A stretch of DNA of 41,077 bases, taken from assembly GCA_015485385.1 (NCBI GenBank), contig WFTS01000103.1, positions 1 to 41,077 of the forward strand, in the 5' to 3' direction. Position numbers and translations under genes: made by a program. A model generated the notes under the pieces. It searched no databases. It worked only from the letters and a program-made list of their open reading frames with translations, and was not told the DNA's origin. This DNA comes from Kordiimonadales bacterium. GTDB taxonomy: Bacteria; Pseudomonadota; Alphaproteobacteria; Sphingomonadales; Kordiimonadaceae. Positions 25,703 to 33,097 of this stretch are shown here, one piece after another; position 1 is the first letter of the stretch; every line of letters begins with the position of its first letter.

Positions 25703-27340
25703 TTATGGGTTTTTGACGTAAGCGTCTTTTCGCAAATAAAACCACCAGTTTATGAGTATGCAAACACCGTAGAATATGGCGAAACCATAAAGGGCATATT
25801 CAGGTGTAGTTGCCTTGATCTGTTCGCCGAATATTTTCGGTATTAAGAACGCACCGTAAGCTGCGATTGCTGATGTCCAGCCAAGCACTGGGCCTGTTTG
25901 TTCTTTATTGAACACCACAGCGATTGTCCGAAATGTAGAACCGTTTCCAATGCCCGTTGCCGCAAACAAAATGATAAAGAGGATCAAGAAGGGCCAGAAA
26001 TATTCTTCTGGTGTCGCAGAAGCGTATGCCGCTTTCATAAAGTAAGCTACACCCAGCGCGCTGGCTACCATAACCACACTTACAATTTGTGTAACCTTGG
26101 CACCGCCCATTTTGTCGGCCCAAGAGCCTCCAATTGGGCGTATAAGCGCCCCAATGAAAGGCCCCATCCATGCATACATCAAAGCACTAGGGCCATTCGG
26201 ATTGGCCGTTGCATGTGTCATCACTCCGTCAACCATAATATGCTGGAAGCCAAAAATCACTTTGATTGCGAGCGCTGTTGTCGCGGCAAAGCCAATGAAG
26301 GAACCAAACGTCATAGTGTAGATGATGGTCATGGCCCAAGTATGCTTGTTATCGAAAATCTGGAACTGGCGTTTTAGGTTTGATTGGATCTTACCCGGGA
26401 TAAGCTTCATTAACCCCAGTGTCAGTACGATCACAATCGGCAATACGATAAACTTGCTTAATTCAAATCCAGCACCGCCGCCTGAGGCAGGCAACATCAA
26501 CCACAAGCCAAACGCCGCAGCAATAAGACCAATAAACAACATACCCAAGATTTTCACAAAAGCGCTAATCGCAGAACCTGCATCGGGAGAAACATGTTCA
26601 TCACGGATTGTGTTCATACCGAACCATGTCGCTATTGCTAGCGGGACCAAAAGCAAAAGCCATACCCAACCCGCATTAAAGATATAGGTATCCGTTCCGG
26701 CTGGAATTTTACCGATCAACGTGCCTGAAGTGTTCTGCAACACCAAAGGGTCACCGCCGAATAAGGCGAAGGTCATCACAAGTGGCACAACAATTTGCAT
26801 TGTTGTCACACCAAAATTACCAAGGCCCGCATTCATCCCCAAGGCATATCCTTGAATTTTTTTAGGGTAGAAAAAACTGATATTTGACATTGAGGAGGCA
26901 AAATTACCGCCACCAATACCAGACAAAAGCGCCATCAATTGAAATTGCCACAGAGGTGTATTTGGATCCTGCAACAAGAAACCTGTGCCAGCAGCGGGCA
27001 AGATCAAAAGCGTCGTTGTCAAAAACAGAGTATAACGCCCACCCGCAATGCGGATGAAGAATGTGCTAGGAATACGTAACGTCGCGCCTGAAAGCCCCGC
27101 AATTGCAGCAAGCGTGAATAATTGGCTCTGTGCGAATGGAAAACCAAGATTGAGCATTTGAACAGTGATGATGCCCCAATACAGCCATACCGCAAACCCG
27201 CACAAAAGTGCCGGTATTGAAATCCAAAGGTTCCGGGTGGCAATTTTCTTGCCTCCATTTTCCCACTGGTTTTCATCATCTGGATCCCAGCCATATAAAT
27301 CACGGCCCCGTTCTTCCAATGTTTTAACTTCTTCAGTCAT
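25703..27340 (-). CDS. narK2: Nitrate/nitrite antiporter, NarK2 type (E. coli NarK/NarU-like)
   Basis: A 545-residue major-facilitator protein with about 12 membrane helices. It has the long N-terminal extension DLYGWDPDDENQWENGGKK typical of the NarK2/NarU branch, and nitrate-signature glycine-rich segments (ALLSGIGGGNFASSMSNISFFYPKKIQGYALGMNAGLGNFGV, and GNGSTFRTIAVVF near the end). Arg residues in helices (TLRIPSTFF and GSTFRT) are the likely substrate contacts of the family. It is expected to exchange nitrate for nitrite. It is second in the operon and flanked by hairpins on both sides. The ribosome site AGGAG is a few bases before the ATG. Assignment to the NarK2 branch is by sequence style and operon order. 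Confidence 0.92.
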   Translation of the reverse strand: MTEEVKTLEERGRDLYGWDPDDENQWENGGKKIATRNLWISIPALLCGFAVWLYWGIITVQMLNLGFPFAQSQLFTLAAIAGLSGATLRIPSTFFIRIAGGRYTLFLTTTLLILPAAGTGFLLQDPNTPLWQFQLMALLSGIGGGNFASSMSNISFFYPKKIQGYALGMNAGLGNFGVTTMQIVVPLVMTFALFGGDPLVLQNTSGTLIGKIPAGTDTYIFNAGWVWLLLLVPLAIATWFGMNTIRDEHVSPDAGSAISAFVKILGMLFIGLIAAAFGLWLMLPASGGGAGFELSKFIVLPIVIVLTLGLMKLIPGKIQSNLKRQFQIFDNKHTWAMTIIYTMTFGSFIGFAATTALAIKVIFGFQHIMVDGVMTHATANPNGPSALMYAWMGPFIGALIRPIGGSWADKMGGAKVTQIVSVVMVASALGVAYFMKAAYASATPEEYFWPFLILFIILFAATGIGNGSTFRTIAVVFNKEQTGPVLGWTSAIAAYGAFLIPKIFGEQIKATTPEYALYGFAIFYGVCILINWWFYLRKDAYVKNP

Positions 27341-27356
27341 CCGACTTCTCCTAAGT

Positions 27357-27372
27357 GAGGTGTCTTCACCTC
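27357..27372 (-). other. Small hairpin in the narK2 leader
   Basis: The arms GAGGTG and CACCTC form a perfect 6-bp stem with a 4-base loop, 17-32 bases before the narK2 start and just ahead of its AGGAG ribosome site. It could affect translation of narK2. No mechanism is shown. Confidence 0.4.
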
Positions 27373-27386
27373 TCTAACATCTTGGT

Positions 27387-27407
27387 GGAGGGCCATAACG
27401 GCCCTCC
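27387..27407 (-). other. Strong hairpin between narK1 and narK2
   Basis: The arms GGAGGGCC and GGCCCTCC form a perfect 8-bp stem with a 5-base loop, 15 bases after narK1 ends. No T-run follows on the minus strand. It is probably a processing or stability element, or a partial attenuator between the two transporter genes. Confidence 0.7.
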
Positions 27408-27421
27408 GGCATATTCTTTAA

Positions 27422-28732
27422 TTAAGCATCCATGCCCTCTAGCTCAGGCAGGTTGCGTGGCCCACGCAGGGCTGGGTTTTGTTCTTTTTCCAGCTTGATA
27501 ACGGTGAAATGCATCCAAGTTAGCGCAATGCCAATCAGAACAGTCAGGAGCATAAAGCAACTGGTCCAAACCCCGATCAGGTCGTTCATAACACCAAATA
27601 CAATTGGCAGAACAAACCCGCCGAGACCGCCAATTAAGCCCACAGTTCCACCTACAGAACCCACATGATCCGGGTAGTAAACTGGAATATGCTTATAAAC
27701 TGCAGCCTTACCAAGTGACATAAAGAAGCCCAAAACAATGGTCAGGAATACAAACAGCTCAAGTGGGATTGTAACATTGAACTCAATCGGGCCTTCGATG
27801 CCCGCCACCCGGTAATCTGTCGCGGGATATGACATAATGAATGTGCAAGTCACAGACGCAATGAAGGTCCAATACATCACTCGGCGCGCCCCGTATTTAT
27901 CGGAAAGGAACCCGCCCAGTGCCCGAAAAATAGAACCTGGCAAAGCATACATAGCCGCCAACAAGCCTGCGGTGGTTAATTCTAACCCGTAAGCTCCAAC
28001 ATAATAGCGCGGTAGCCACAGTGCCAACGCCACATAAGCGCCAAATACAAAGAAATAATATAAAGAGAACCGCCATACTTGTAAGTTCTTCATAGGCTCA
28101 AGTTGTTTTAGAAAACTTGGGTGTTCTTTGCCTTCAGCTTTGTGCGCAGCATGAACAGGATCATCCTTCGCGAAAAAGAAGAAAAGAACAGCTGTGATAA
28201 ATAAAATCACAGAATAAACCTGTGCAACACCTTGCCACTGCCCGTTCATCGCAACCAAAAGCAAGGGTGCTGCAAAGTTGGTTATTGCCGCTCCCACATT
28301 GCCCATGCCAAAAATTCCGAGAGCAGTCCCCTGCTGGTTCTTTGGGTACCACCGGGAAACATACGCAACTCCAACGGCAAAGCTACCGCCAGCAAGGCCT
28401 ACCCCTAAGGCTGCAACAAGAAACATCTCGTAAGTAGAGACCAGCGTAAGCAAATAAGCTGCAACCGAAGTCGCGAGCATTTGAATAGTGAAAACGATCC
28501 GCCCACCAAATTGATCTGTCCATATTCCCAAGAATAATCGGCTTAATGATCCTGTAAGTATAGGCGTCGCCACAAGTATGCCAAACTGAGTATCGCTTAG
28601 CCCAAGCTGTGCCTTGATCTTAATTCCGATAATCGAGAAGATCGTCCAAACGGCAAAACATACAGTAAACGAAAGTGTACTAGATGTAAGTGCGCGCCGT
28701 TTTTCTTCTGATTTTACAATGGTATCCGTCAC
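27422..28732 (-). CDS. narK1: Nitrate/nitrite transporter, NarK1 type
   Basis: A 436-residue major-facilitator protein with 12 predicted helices. The nitrate-signature motifs are present: GVGLAGGSFAVGVAYVSRWYP and GTALGIFGMGNVGAAIT in the first half, and GLIGGLGGFVLPIVFG in the second. RLFLGIWTDQFGGR is the MFS loop motif. The shorter N-terminus and motif style suit the NarK1 branch, seen as a nitrate/proton symporter. In Paracoccus NarK1 and NarK2 are fused in one protein; here they are separate genes, as in Pseudomonas. It is the first gene of the nar operon, with a perfect Fnr-type site centred 78 bp from its start. The divergent neighbour is the NIT-Crp regulator. Confidence 0.92.
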   Translation of the reverse strand: MTDTIVKSEEKRRALTSSTLSFTVCFAVWTIFSIIGIKIKAQLGLSDTQFGILVATPILTGSLSRLFLGIWTDQFGGRIVFTIQMLATSVAAYLLTLVSTYEMFLVAALGVGLAGGSFAVGVAYVSRWYPKNQQGTALGIFGMGNVGAAITNFAAPLLLVAMNGQWQGVAQVYSVILFITAVLFFFFAKDDPVHAAHKAEGKEHPSFLKQLEPMKNLQVWRFSLYYFFVFGAYVALALWLPRYYVGAYGLELTTAGLLAAMYALPGSIFRALGGFLSDKYGARRVMYWTFIASVTCTFIMSYPATDYRVAGIEGPIEFNVTIPLELFVFLTIVLGFFMSLGKAAVYKHIPVYYPDHVGSVGGTVGLIGGLGGFVLPIVFGVMNDLIGVWTSCFMLLTVLIGIALTWMHFTVIKLEKEQNPALRGPRNLPELEGMDA

Positions 28733-28803
28733 GAATGCCTCCTAACTTTTGGGTTTCCCCTTTTTCATCAAGGCTACTTTGCAACAGAGAAAGTAAGATG
28801 CAT

Positions 28804-28817
28804 TTGATCCACATCAA
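28804..28817. promoter_or_regulatory. Fnr/Dnr-type site between narK1 and the NIT-Crp regulator
   Basis: TTGAT-CCAC-ATCAA is a perfect palindrome. It is centred 78 bp from the narK1 start (minus). It lies 136 bp from the preferred start of the divergent regulator at 28947. It probably activates the whole nar operon and may autoregulate the regulator gene. Confidence 0.88.
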
Positions 28818-28946
28818 ACGGGCGTCCGGCGCGCGATATTGTCGCACTTGATAGAAATCAACTATGAAAACCAAACGTTTTTAGTAGGAATTCATAGGCA
28901 AAAAGTGCGATACTCTTTTCAGGCCAATAGTTGGGGAATTCAAACA

Positions 28947-30569
28947 TTGAACACACCATCTGGAAATTCAGCTTTGCTGAAAGAATTACTGCATAAACTT
29001 GGTAGTGTTGTGCATGAATTTCAGCGGGAACGCGGCAGTGCCGGGCTTTTTCTTGATAGTCTCGGTAAAATATTCACCAAACGATTCGATGCGCAAATTG
29101 CTGCATCCGTCGAAAGCGTTGAGCAATTGCGCGCTTACTGTGACCGTAGTGATGTAAAAGCAGCCCTGCCCTCAAGCTTTAGCGCCAGACTAAAGTATCT
29201 ATTTGTTAAATATGACGAGACGGTAGAGCTTCGAGATAAAATTCGTCTGCTTTCAATTCGATACACATCTGCCCTTAATAACTATACATTCGGCCTAACC
29301 GTACCAACAATTGACGCTATGATTGAGCTTGCTCAAAGAGCACCAGAAAATAACTCTGCGCTTGTCTCTGGCTACGCTAATTTCCTGCAGTGGAAAGAAC
29401 GTATTGGCATGGAGCGTGCGCTCGGCACCCGGGGCTTTTACACCTTCGCTTTTCGAAATCAGGAATTCTGTGATAGATTCGTTGCATTGATTGCCGAACA
29501 AAGAAACTATTTCAATACTTTTAAAGCACTTGCCTCACCAGCACAGATTGCACTGGTAAATGAACACCTAAAAGACAAAGGATTGTTAGGATTTCAAGAG
29601 TTCAACAAACTGCTTGAGGATGGTGCGCCTACAGCTGAAATTGAACGCTTCACAGGCGAGGACTGGTATGACCTTTGCACCCGTATCATCGACAATTTAA
29701 GAAATACGGAAAAACAGATGGTCAATGGCTTAGAGGGAGGCAAACTGGCCGAAAAACTGGAAAGAAAAGAAGCATTAGACCAAATAAAGGCCTCCAGCGC
29801 ACCATTGCAAATGCTGAAGTACCGGAAATTTTTAAATGCATTACCCACTTTCGCCTCTCTTGAAGACGAAGAGTTGGACGAACTGCTAAGCTTTGCTCAG
29901 ATACGTGAATATTCTAAGGATAAATTACTTTTTCTACGAGATGAACCCGCATCCAGAATGTATATTATTCTGCAAGGCTGGGTGAAAGTTTATAATGGCC
30001 TCGAAACAGGTGAAGAAGCGGTTCTACAGATGCTCGGCGCAGGTGAAACACTGTTGGAATCAGCGGTTTTTCTAAATGTTCCAACACCTGTTAGTGCGCA
30101 AGTTGTTGAAGATGCTCTCCTTTTATCAATTCCGGCACCAGTTATTCGACAACGTATCCAATCAAGCCCACAGCTTGCAATTAGCATGCTCAACAATGTA
30201 TCCCTTCGGTCACAGCGCCTTGTTCAGCAACTTGAATTGTCACGGCTTAAAAGCGCCCACGAGCGCGTAGGATGGTTTTTGTTGCGATTAAAACTAAACC
30301 AAAAGTCGGATGGCGGGCTTATCTACCTGCCATATGAAAAGTCTATCATAGCCTCCTATCTGGATATGCGCCCGGAGACATTTTCTCGTACATTGAAAAA
30401 ATTTAAAGCCGATGGTTTCCAGATTTCCAGCGACACAGTGCAAATACCTGAAGGTAAAGCGCTGTGCAATTTTTGTGACGTTGACCTCGCGAGCCAATGC
30501 GGAATCGCTGGTAGTGAAAAATGCCCTCATCCAGAATTTAGTGATGAATTATACCGAGAAGAGGTATGA
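28947..30569 (+). CDS. NIT-domain/Crp-Fnr fusion transcription regulator (putative nitrate-responsive)
   Basis: A 540-residue one-component regulator. Residues about 8-260 match the helical NIT (nitrate- and nitrite-sensing) domain: EFQRERGSAGLFLDSLG near residue 25 is the hallmark first motif, RYTSALNNYTFGLTVPTID near 105 a second, and LQWKERIGMERALGTRGF near 150 the arginine-rich third. A cyclic-nucleotide-type barrel follows (about 294-414), then a winged helix with RPETFSRTLKKF (the E-x-x-S-R pattern for TTGAT half sites). The tail holds CNFCDVDLASQC and a fourth Cys (C-x2-C-x8-C-x7-C). There is no N-terminal Fe-S motif. The start is uncertain: the open frame reaches a TTG at 28839, but that lies where the promoter should be, so the TTG at 28947 with GGGGA upstream is preferred. 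It stands where narXL sits in Pseudomonas. Nitrate sensing is inferred from the domain. Confidence 0.87.
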   Translation: MNTPSGNSALLKELLHKLGSVVHEFQRERGSAGLFLDSLGKIFTKRFDAQIAASVESVEQLRAYCDRSDVKAALPSSFSARLKYLFVKYDETVELRDKIRLLSIRYTSALNNYTFGLTVPTIDAMIELAQRAPENNSALVSGYANFLQWKERIGMERALGTRGFYTFAFRNQEFCDRFVALIAEQRNYFNTFKALASPAQIALVNEHLKDKGLLGFQEFNKLLEDGAPTAEIERFTGEDWYDLCTRIIDNLRNTEKQMVNGLEGGKLAEKLERKEALDQIKASSAPLQMLKYRKFLNALPTFASLEDEELDELLSFAQIREYSKDKLLFLRDEPASRMYIILQGWVKVYNGLETGEEAVLQMLGAGETLLESAVFLNVPTPVSAQVVEDALLLSIPAPVIRQRIQSSPQLAISMLNNVSLRSQRLVQQLELSRLKSAHERVGWFLLRLKLNQKSDGGLIYLPYEKSIIASYLDMRPETFSRTLKKFKADGFQISSDTVQIPEGKALCNFCDVDLASQCGIAGSEKCPHPEFSDELYREEV

Positions 30570-30582
30570 AGTTTTCTCAAAC

Positions 30583-30596
30583 TTGACCTCTGTCAA
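30583..30596. promoter_or_regulatory. Fnr/Dnr-type site upstream of moaA
   Basis: TTGAC-CTCT-GTCAA is a perfect palindrome 14 bp after the regulator gene ends. It is centred about 170 bp before the moaA start, farther than at the other targets. Transcription from near 30631 would give a leader of roughly 130 bases, which holds several hairpins. Confidence 0.85.
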
Positions 30597-30664
30597 TCAT
30601 TCTAAGCGCCTACTCCGCTAGAACCGTCCTCATAAGTGCTCAACTCCGAAGCCCTTGCACCTAC

Positions 30665-30757
30665 GTTCAACCAAACATGGTGTTTGGGCCGCAGTAAATT
30701 TGCTGCCGGGTCAATACGGGAAACCGTTTGGCCTCTCGTATTTGGAAAGGAGATAGC
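30665..30757 (+). promoter_or_regulatory. Structured 5' leader of moaA, possible RNA switch
   Basis: Several stems can be drawn: CCAAAC (30671-30676) with GTTTGG (30682-30687); GCAGTA (30691-30696) with TGCTGC (30701-30706); and ACGG-GAAA-CCGT (30716-30727), a GNRA tetraloop hairpin. A second GTTTGG at 30726-30731 could take CCAAAC instead, giving two exclusive folds. TCTC at 30734-30737 can pair with GAGA at 30750-30753 within the moaA ribosome site. Leaders of moaA genes can hold molybdenum-cofactor RNA motifs, but I cannot match this one to that consensus with confidence. Confidence 0.45.
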
Positions 30758-30759
30758 GT

Positions 30760-31737
30760 GTGCACCTAACAGATGGATTTGACCGGACTTTTAAATATTT
30801 AAGGTTGTCGGTAACGGATGTATGCAATTTCAAATGCCAATACTGCCTCCCTGACGGTTATAAGGCATGCGCAGGTCCTAGACCGCTGAGCTTAGACGAG
30901 CTTCGCCGTGTGGCCACTGCATTTTCAGAGCTTGGGCTAAGTAAAATCCGATTGACAGGCGGTGAGCCCACTGTGCGAAAAGATTTTACAGAAATTGCTC
31001 AGACAATCGCCGCGTTGCCAAATGTAGAGACCCTTGCCTTAACCACGAATGGATACCGTCTTGCAGAGCGAGCCCTTGAGTGGAAATCTTCAGGTATAAA
31101 TGCAATAAATATCAGCTTAGATAGTCTTTCTCGGGGAAATTTTCACCACATAACGGGCCATGATCGACGCGATGAAGTAATGCGAGGGATCGATGCTGCT
31201 TTTGATGCGGGCTTTGAGGTCATCAAAATCAATGCTGTCTATCTGAAAGGTATCAATGACCATGAGATAGATGCTTACCTTGATCTGGCCAAAGACCGCG
31301 CCTTATCAATACGGTTCATTGAGCTTATGGAGACTGGCGACCATGCCAGTTTTTTCCAAAATCACTATATTTCTGCAGAGGTTTTAAAAACCAAACTTGC
31401 CAACGAGGGCTGGGCTCCTGTTTTAAAGACATCATCTGCTGGCCCAGCAAATGATTTTATACATCCTGATTATCAAGGTCGTTTCGGGCTAATCGCCCCC
31501 TACTCTAAAGATTTTTGTAAAAGCTGTAATCGTCTACGGTTCTCGTCTCTGGGAAAGTTACATTTATGTCTCTTTGGAGAATTCGGTGTGCCAATGCGCC
31601 AACTCCTGCAACATGATGATCAAATCCCTGAGCTTAAAGAGCGTATTCAAAAAGCGGTACACGGTAAAACTGCAAATCATCTGCTGAAGCAAGGCAAAAC
31701 CGGTATCACGTCCAACCTTTCATTGATCGGCGGCTAA
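30760..31737 (+). CDS. moaA: GTP 3',8-cyclase (molybdenum cofactor synthesis)
   Basis: A 325-residue radical-SAM enzyme that starts molybdopterin synthesis by rearranging GTP to 3',8-cyclo-dihydro-GTP. The N-terminal cluster CNFKCQYC lies near residue 22. The SAM-binding LTGGEPTVR follows, and the C-terminal [4Fe-4S] motif CKSCNRLRFSSLGKLHLC is near residue 250. The protein ends in the conserved double glycine (LSLIGG). The start is GTG at 30760, with AGGAG eight bases upstream. It leads a plus-strand group moaA-moeA-PLP enzyme and is controlled from the Fnr-type site at 30583. A moaA copy also lies at the end of the nar cluster in Pseudomonas. It supplies cofactor for NarG. Confidence 0.96.
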   Translation: MHLTDGFDRTFKYLRLSVTDVCNFKCQYCLPDGYKACAGPRPLSLDELRRVATAFSELGLSKIRLTGGEPTVRKDFTEIAQTIAALPNVETLALTTNGYRLAERALEWKSSGINAINISLDSLSRGNFHHITGHDRRDEVMRGIDAAFDAGFEVIKINAVYLKGINDHEIDAYLDLAKDRALSIRFIELMETGDHASFFQNHYISAEVLKTKLANEGWAPVLKTSSAGPANDFIHPDYQGRFGLIAPYSKDFCKSCNRLRFSSLGKLHLCLFGEFGVPMRQLLQHDDQIPELKERIQKAVHGKTANHLLKQGKTGITSNLSLIGG

Positions 31738-31810
31738 CGGACTTACCTCATGGTATCAACCTGATGCTGACGCATGGAATATACAGTTTGTTATTTAAAA
31801 GGATAAAATA

Positions 31811-33079
31811 ATGTTCGAAAAAACTAACGAGCAATCAAGCTGCCTAACAATGGCACACTATGAAGATAGTTTATCCTGTATTCTTAACCAAGCCAGATGC
31901 ACTGAGGTAATTTCCAGCTCAATCCTTGAGGCGATCGGGTGTGTGCTGGCCGAAGATTTAATTGCCCCTATTTCTGTGCCAAGCTTTGATAACTCAGCAA
32001 TGGATGGCTTCGCTTTTTCCTCGCGCAGCACTGACGGCGCCTCGTCAACACGTCCTGTTTCAATGCCTATTGTGGGAGCATGTATAGCCGGAGACACGGC
32101 TGGCCAAGCCCATCTCCAGCCTGGCTTTGCGGCTAAAATCATGACGGGCGCCCCCATGCCCGAGGGGGCTGACACTATACTGCCCGTTGAATATGCCAGT
32201 TGGCAACACGACAAGCTTAGCTTTTATGAGCCATATCCTTCAGGCAAACATGTGCGGTATGTTGGAGAAGATGTCACAAGCGGTACTGTGGTTTTAAACA
32301 AAGGCACCCGAATTAGTGGTCAACATGTGCCCCTTTTATGCGCATTAGGATTATCACAGATAAAAATACAGCAAGCTCCGCGTGTCTCATGGATTACCAC
32401 AGGCCAAGAAATTTCTGATAAATTCGATGAGCCTTTAGTGCCGGGTCATATTTATAATGCCACTGGTCTATACGGCACCGTAGCAGCCACCGATATGGGC
32501 TTTGACCTTGAGGAAAAAATTACGGTTCGGGATACACCCCAAGATTTTGCGGCTGCACTAGATACTGCGCTAGATAAAAAAGTTGATATCATTATCTCCA
32601 CAGGAGGTGTTTCTGCTGGAGAATATGATTTTGTACGCCCTGTTCTTGAGGATGCCGGTGGACGCATCCTACTTCACAAAGCTCGGATCAAGCCGGGTAA
32701 GCCTGTGCTGTTTGCAGTGCTACCTAACGGCACCTATTTTTTTGGGCTTCCGGGCAACCCAATTTCAACAGCAATAGCTTTACGGGTCTTTGTATATCCA
32801 TTCGTGCGCAAAATTCTTGGGCAAGGGGCAGAGCCTCACCGCACGGCGAAACTGCTAAATGCGCAAAAATCTTCTGGTGGTCGGACTGTTTTCTTGATGG
32901 GGACTCTTGATATTAGCGATAAGGGTGAGCTTATAGCTAAACCTCGACCAAAGCAGCAGTCTTTCCAAACCTCCCCATTTGCCAAAAGCAGCATTTGGAT
33001 TGTCACACCAGAAGGAACGGAAACGTTGGAAGCAGGTTCCACCGTGCAGTGGCTCCCCATAGAAATCAGTGGTCTTTAG
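31811..33079 (+). CDS. moeA: Molybdopterin molybdenumtransferase
   Basis: A 422-residue enzyme that inserts molybdate into adenylylated molybdopterin. Seen: the N-terminal DNSAMDGFAF segment around residue 60, the domain with GAPMPEGADTILPVE, the MPT-binding STGGVSAGEYDFVRPVLEDAGG around 260, and KPGKPVLFAVLPNGTYFFGLPGNPISTA. The C-terminal beta domain is complete. Length is close to E. coli MoeA (411). It is 73 bases after moaA, with AAGGAT before the ATG. Together with moaA it suggests a local boost in cofactor supply when nitrate reductase is made. Other moa/mob genes are not in the window. Confidence 0.95.
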   Translation: MFEKTNEQSSCLTMAHYEDSLSCILNQARCTEVISSSILEAIGCVLAEDLIAPISVPSFDNSAMDGFAFSSRSTDGASSTRPVSMPIVGACIAGDTAGQAHLQPGFAAKIMTGAPMPEGADTILPVEYASWQHDKLSFYEPYPSGKHVRYVGEDVTSGTVVLNKGTRISGQHVPLLCALGLSQIKIQQAPRVSWITTGQEISDKFDEPLVPGHIYNATGLYGTVAATDMGFDLEEKITVRDTPQDFAAALDTALDKKVDIIISTGGVSAGEYDFVRPVLEDAGGRILLHKARIKPGKPVLFAVLPNGTYFFGLPGNPISTAIALRVFVYPFVRKILGQGAEPHRTAKLLNAQKSSGGRTVFLMGTLDISDKGELIAKPRPKQQSFQTSPFAKSSIWIVTPEGTETLEAGSTVQWLPIEISGL

Positions 33080-33097
33080 TAAAAACTGGAACCTATT

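Noticed and set aside
28839-28946. TTG start at 28839 for the NIT-Crp gene
   Set aside because: It lies only 21 bp from the Fnr-type site, where the promoter should be, and has no ribosome site; not fully excluded.
30665-30757. Cobalamin riboswitch before moaA
   Set aside because: The conserved B12-box bases are absent; only a general structured leader can be supported.
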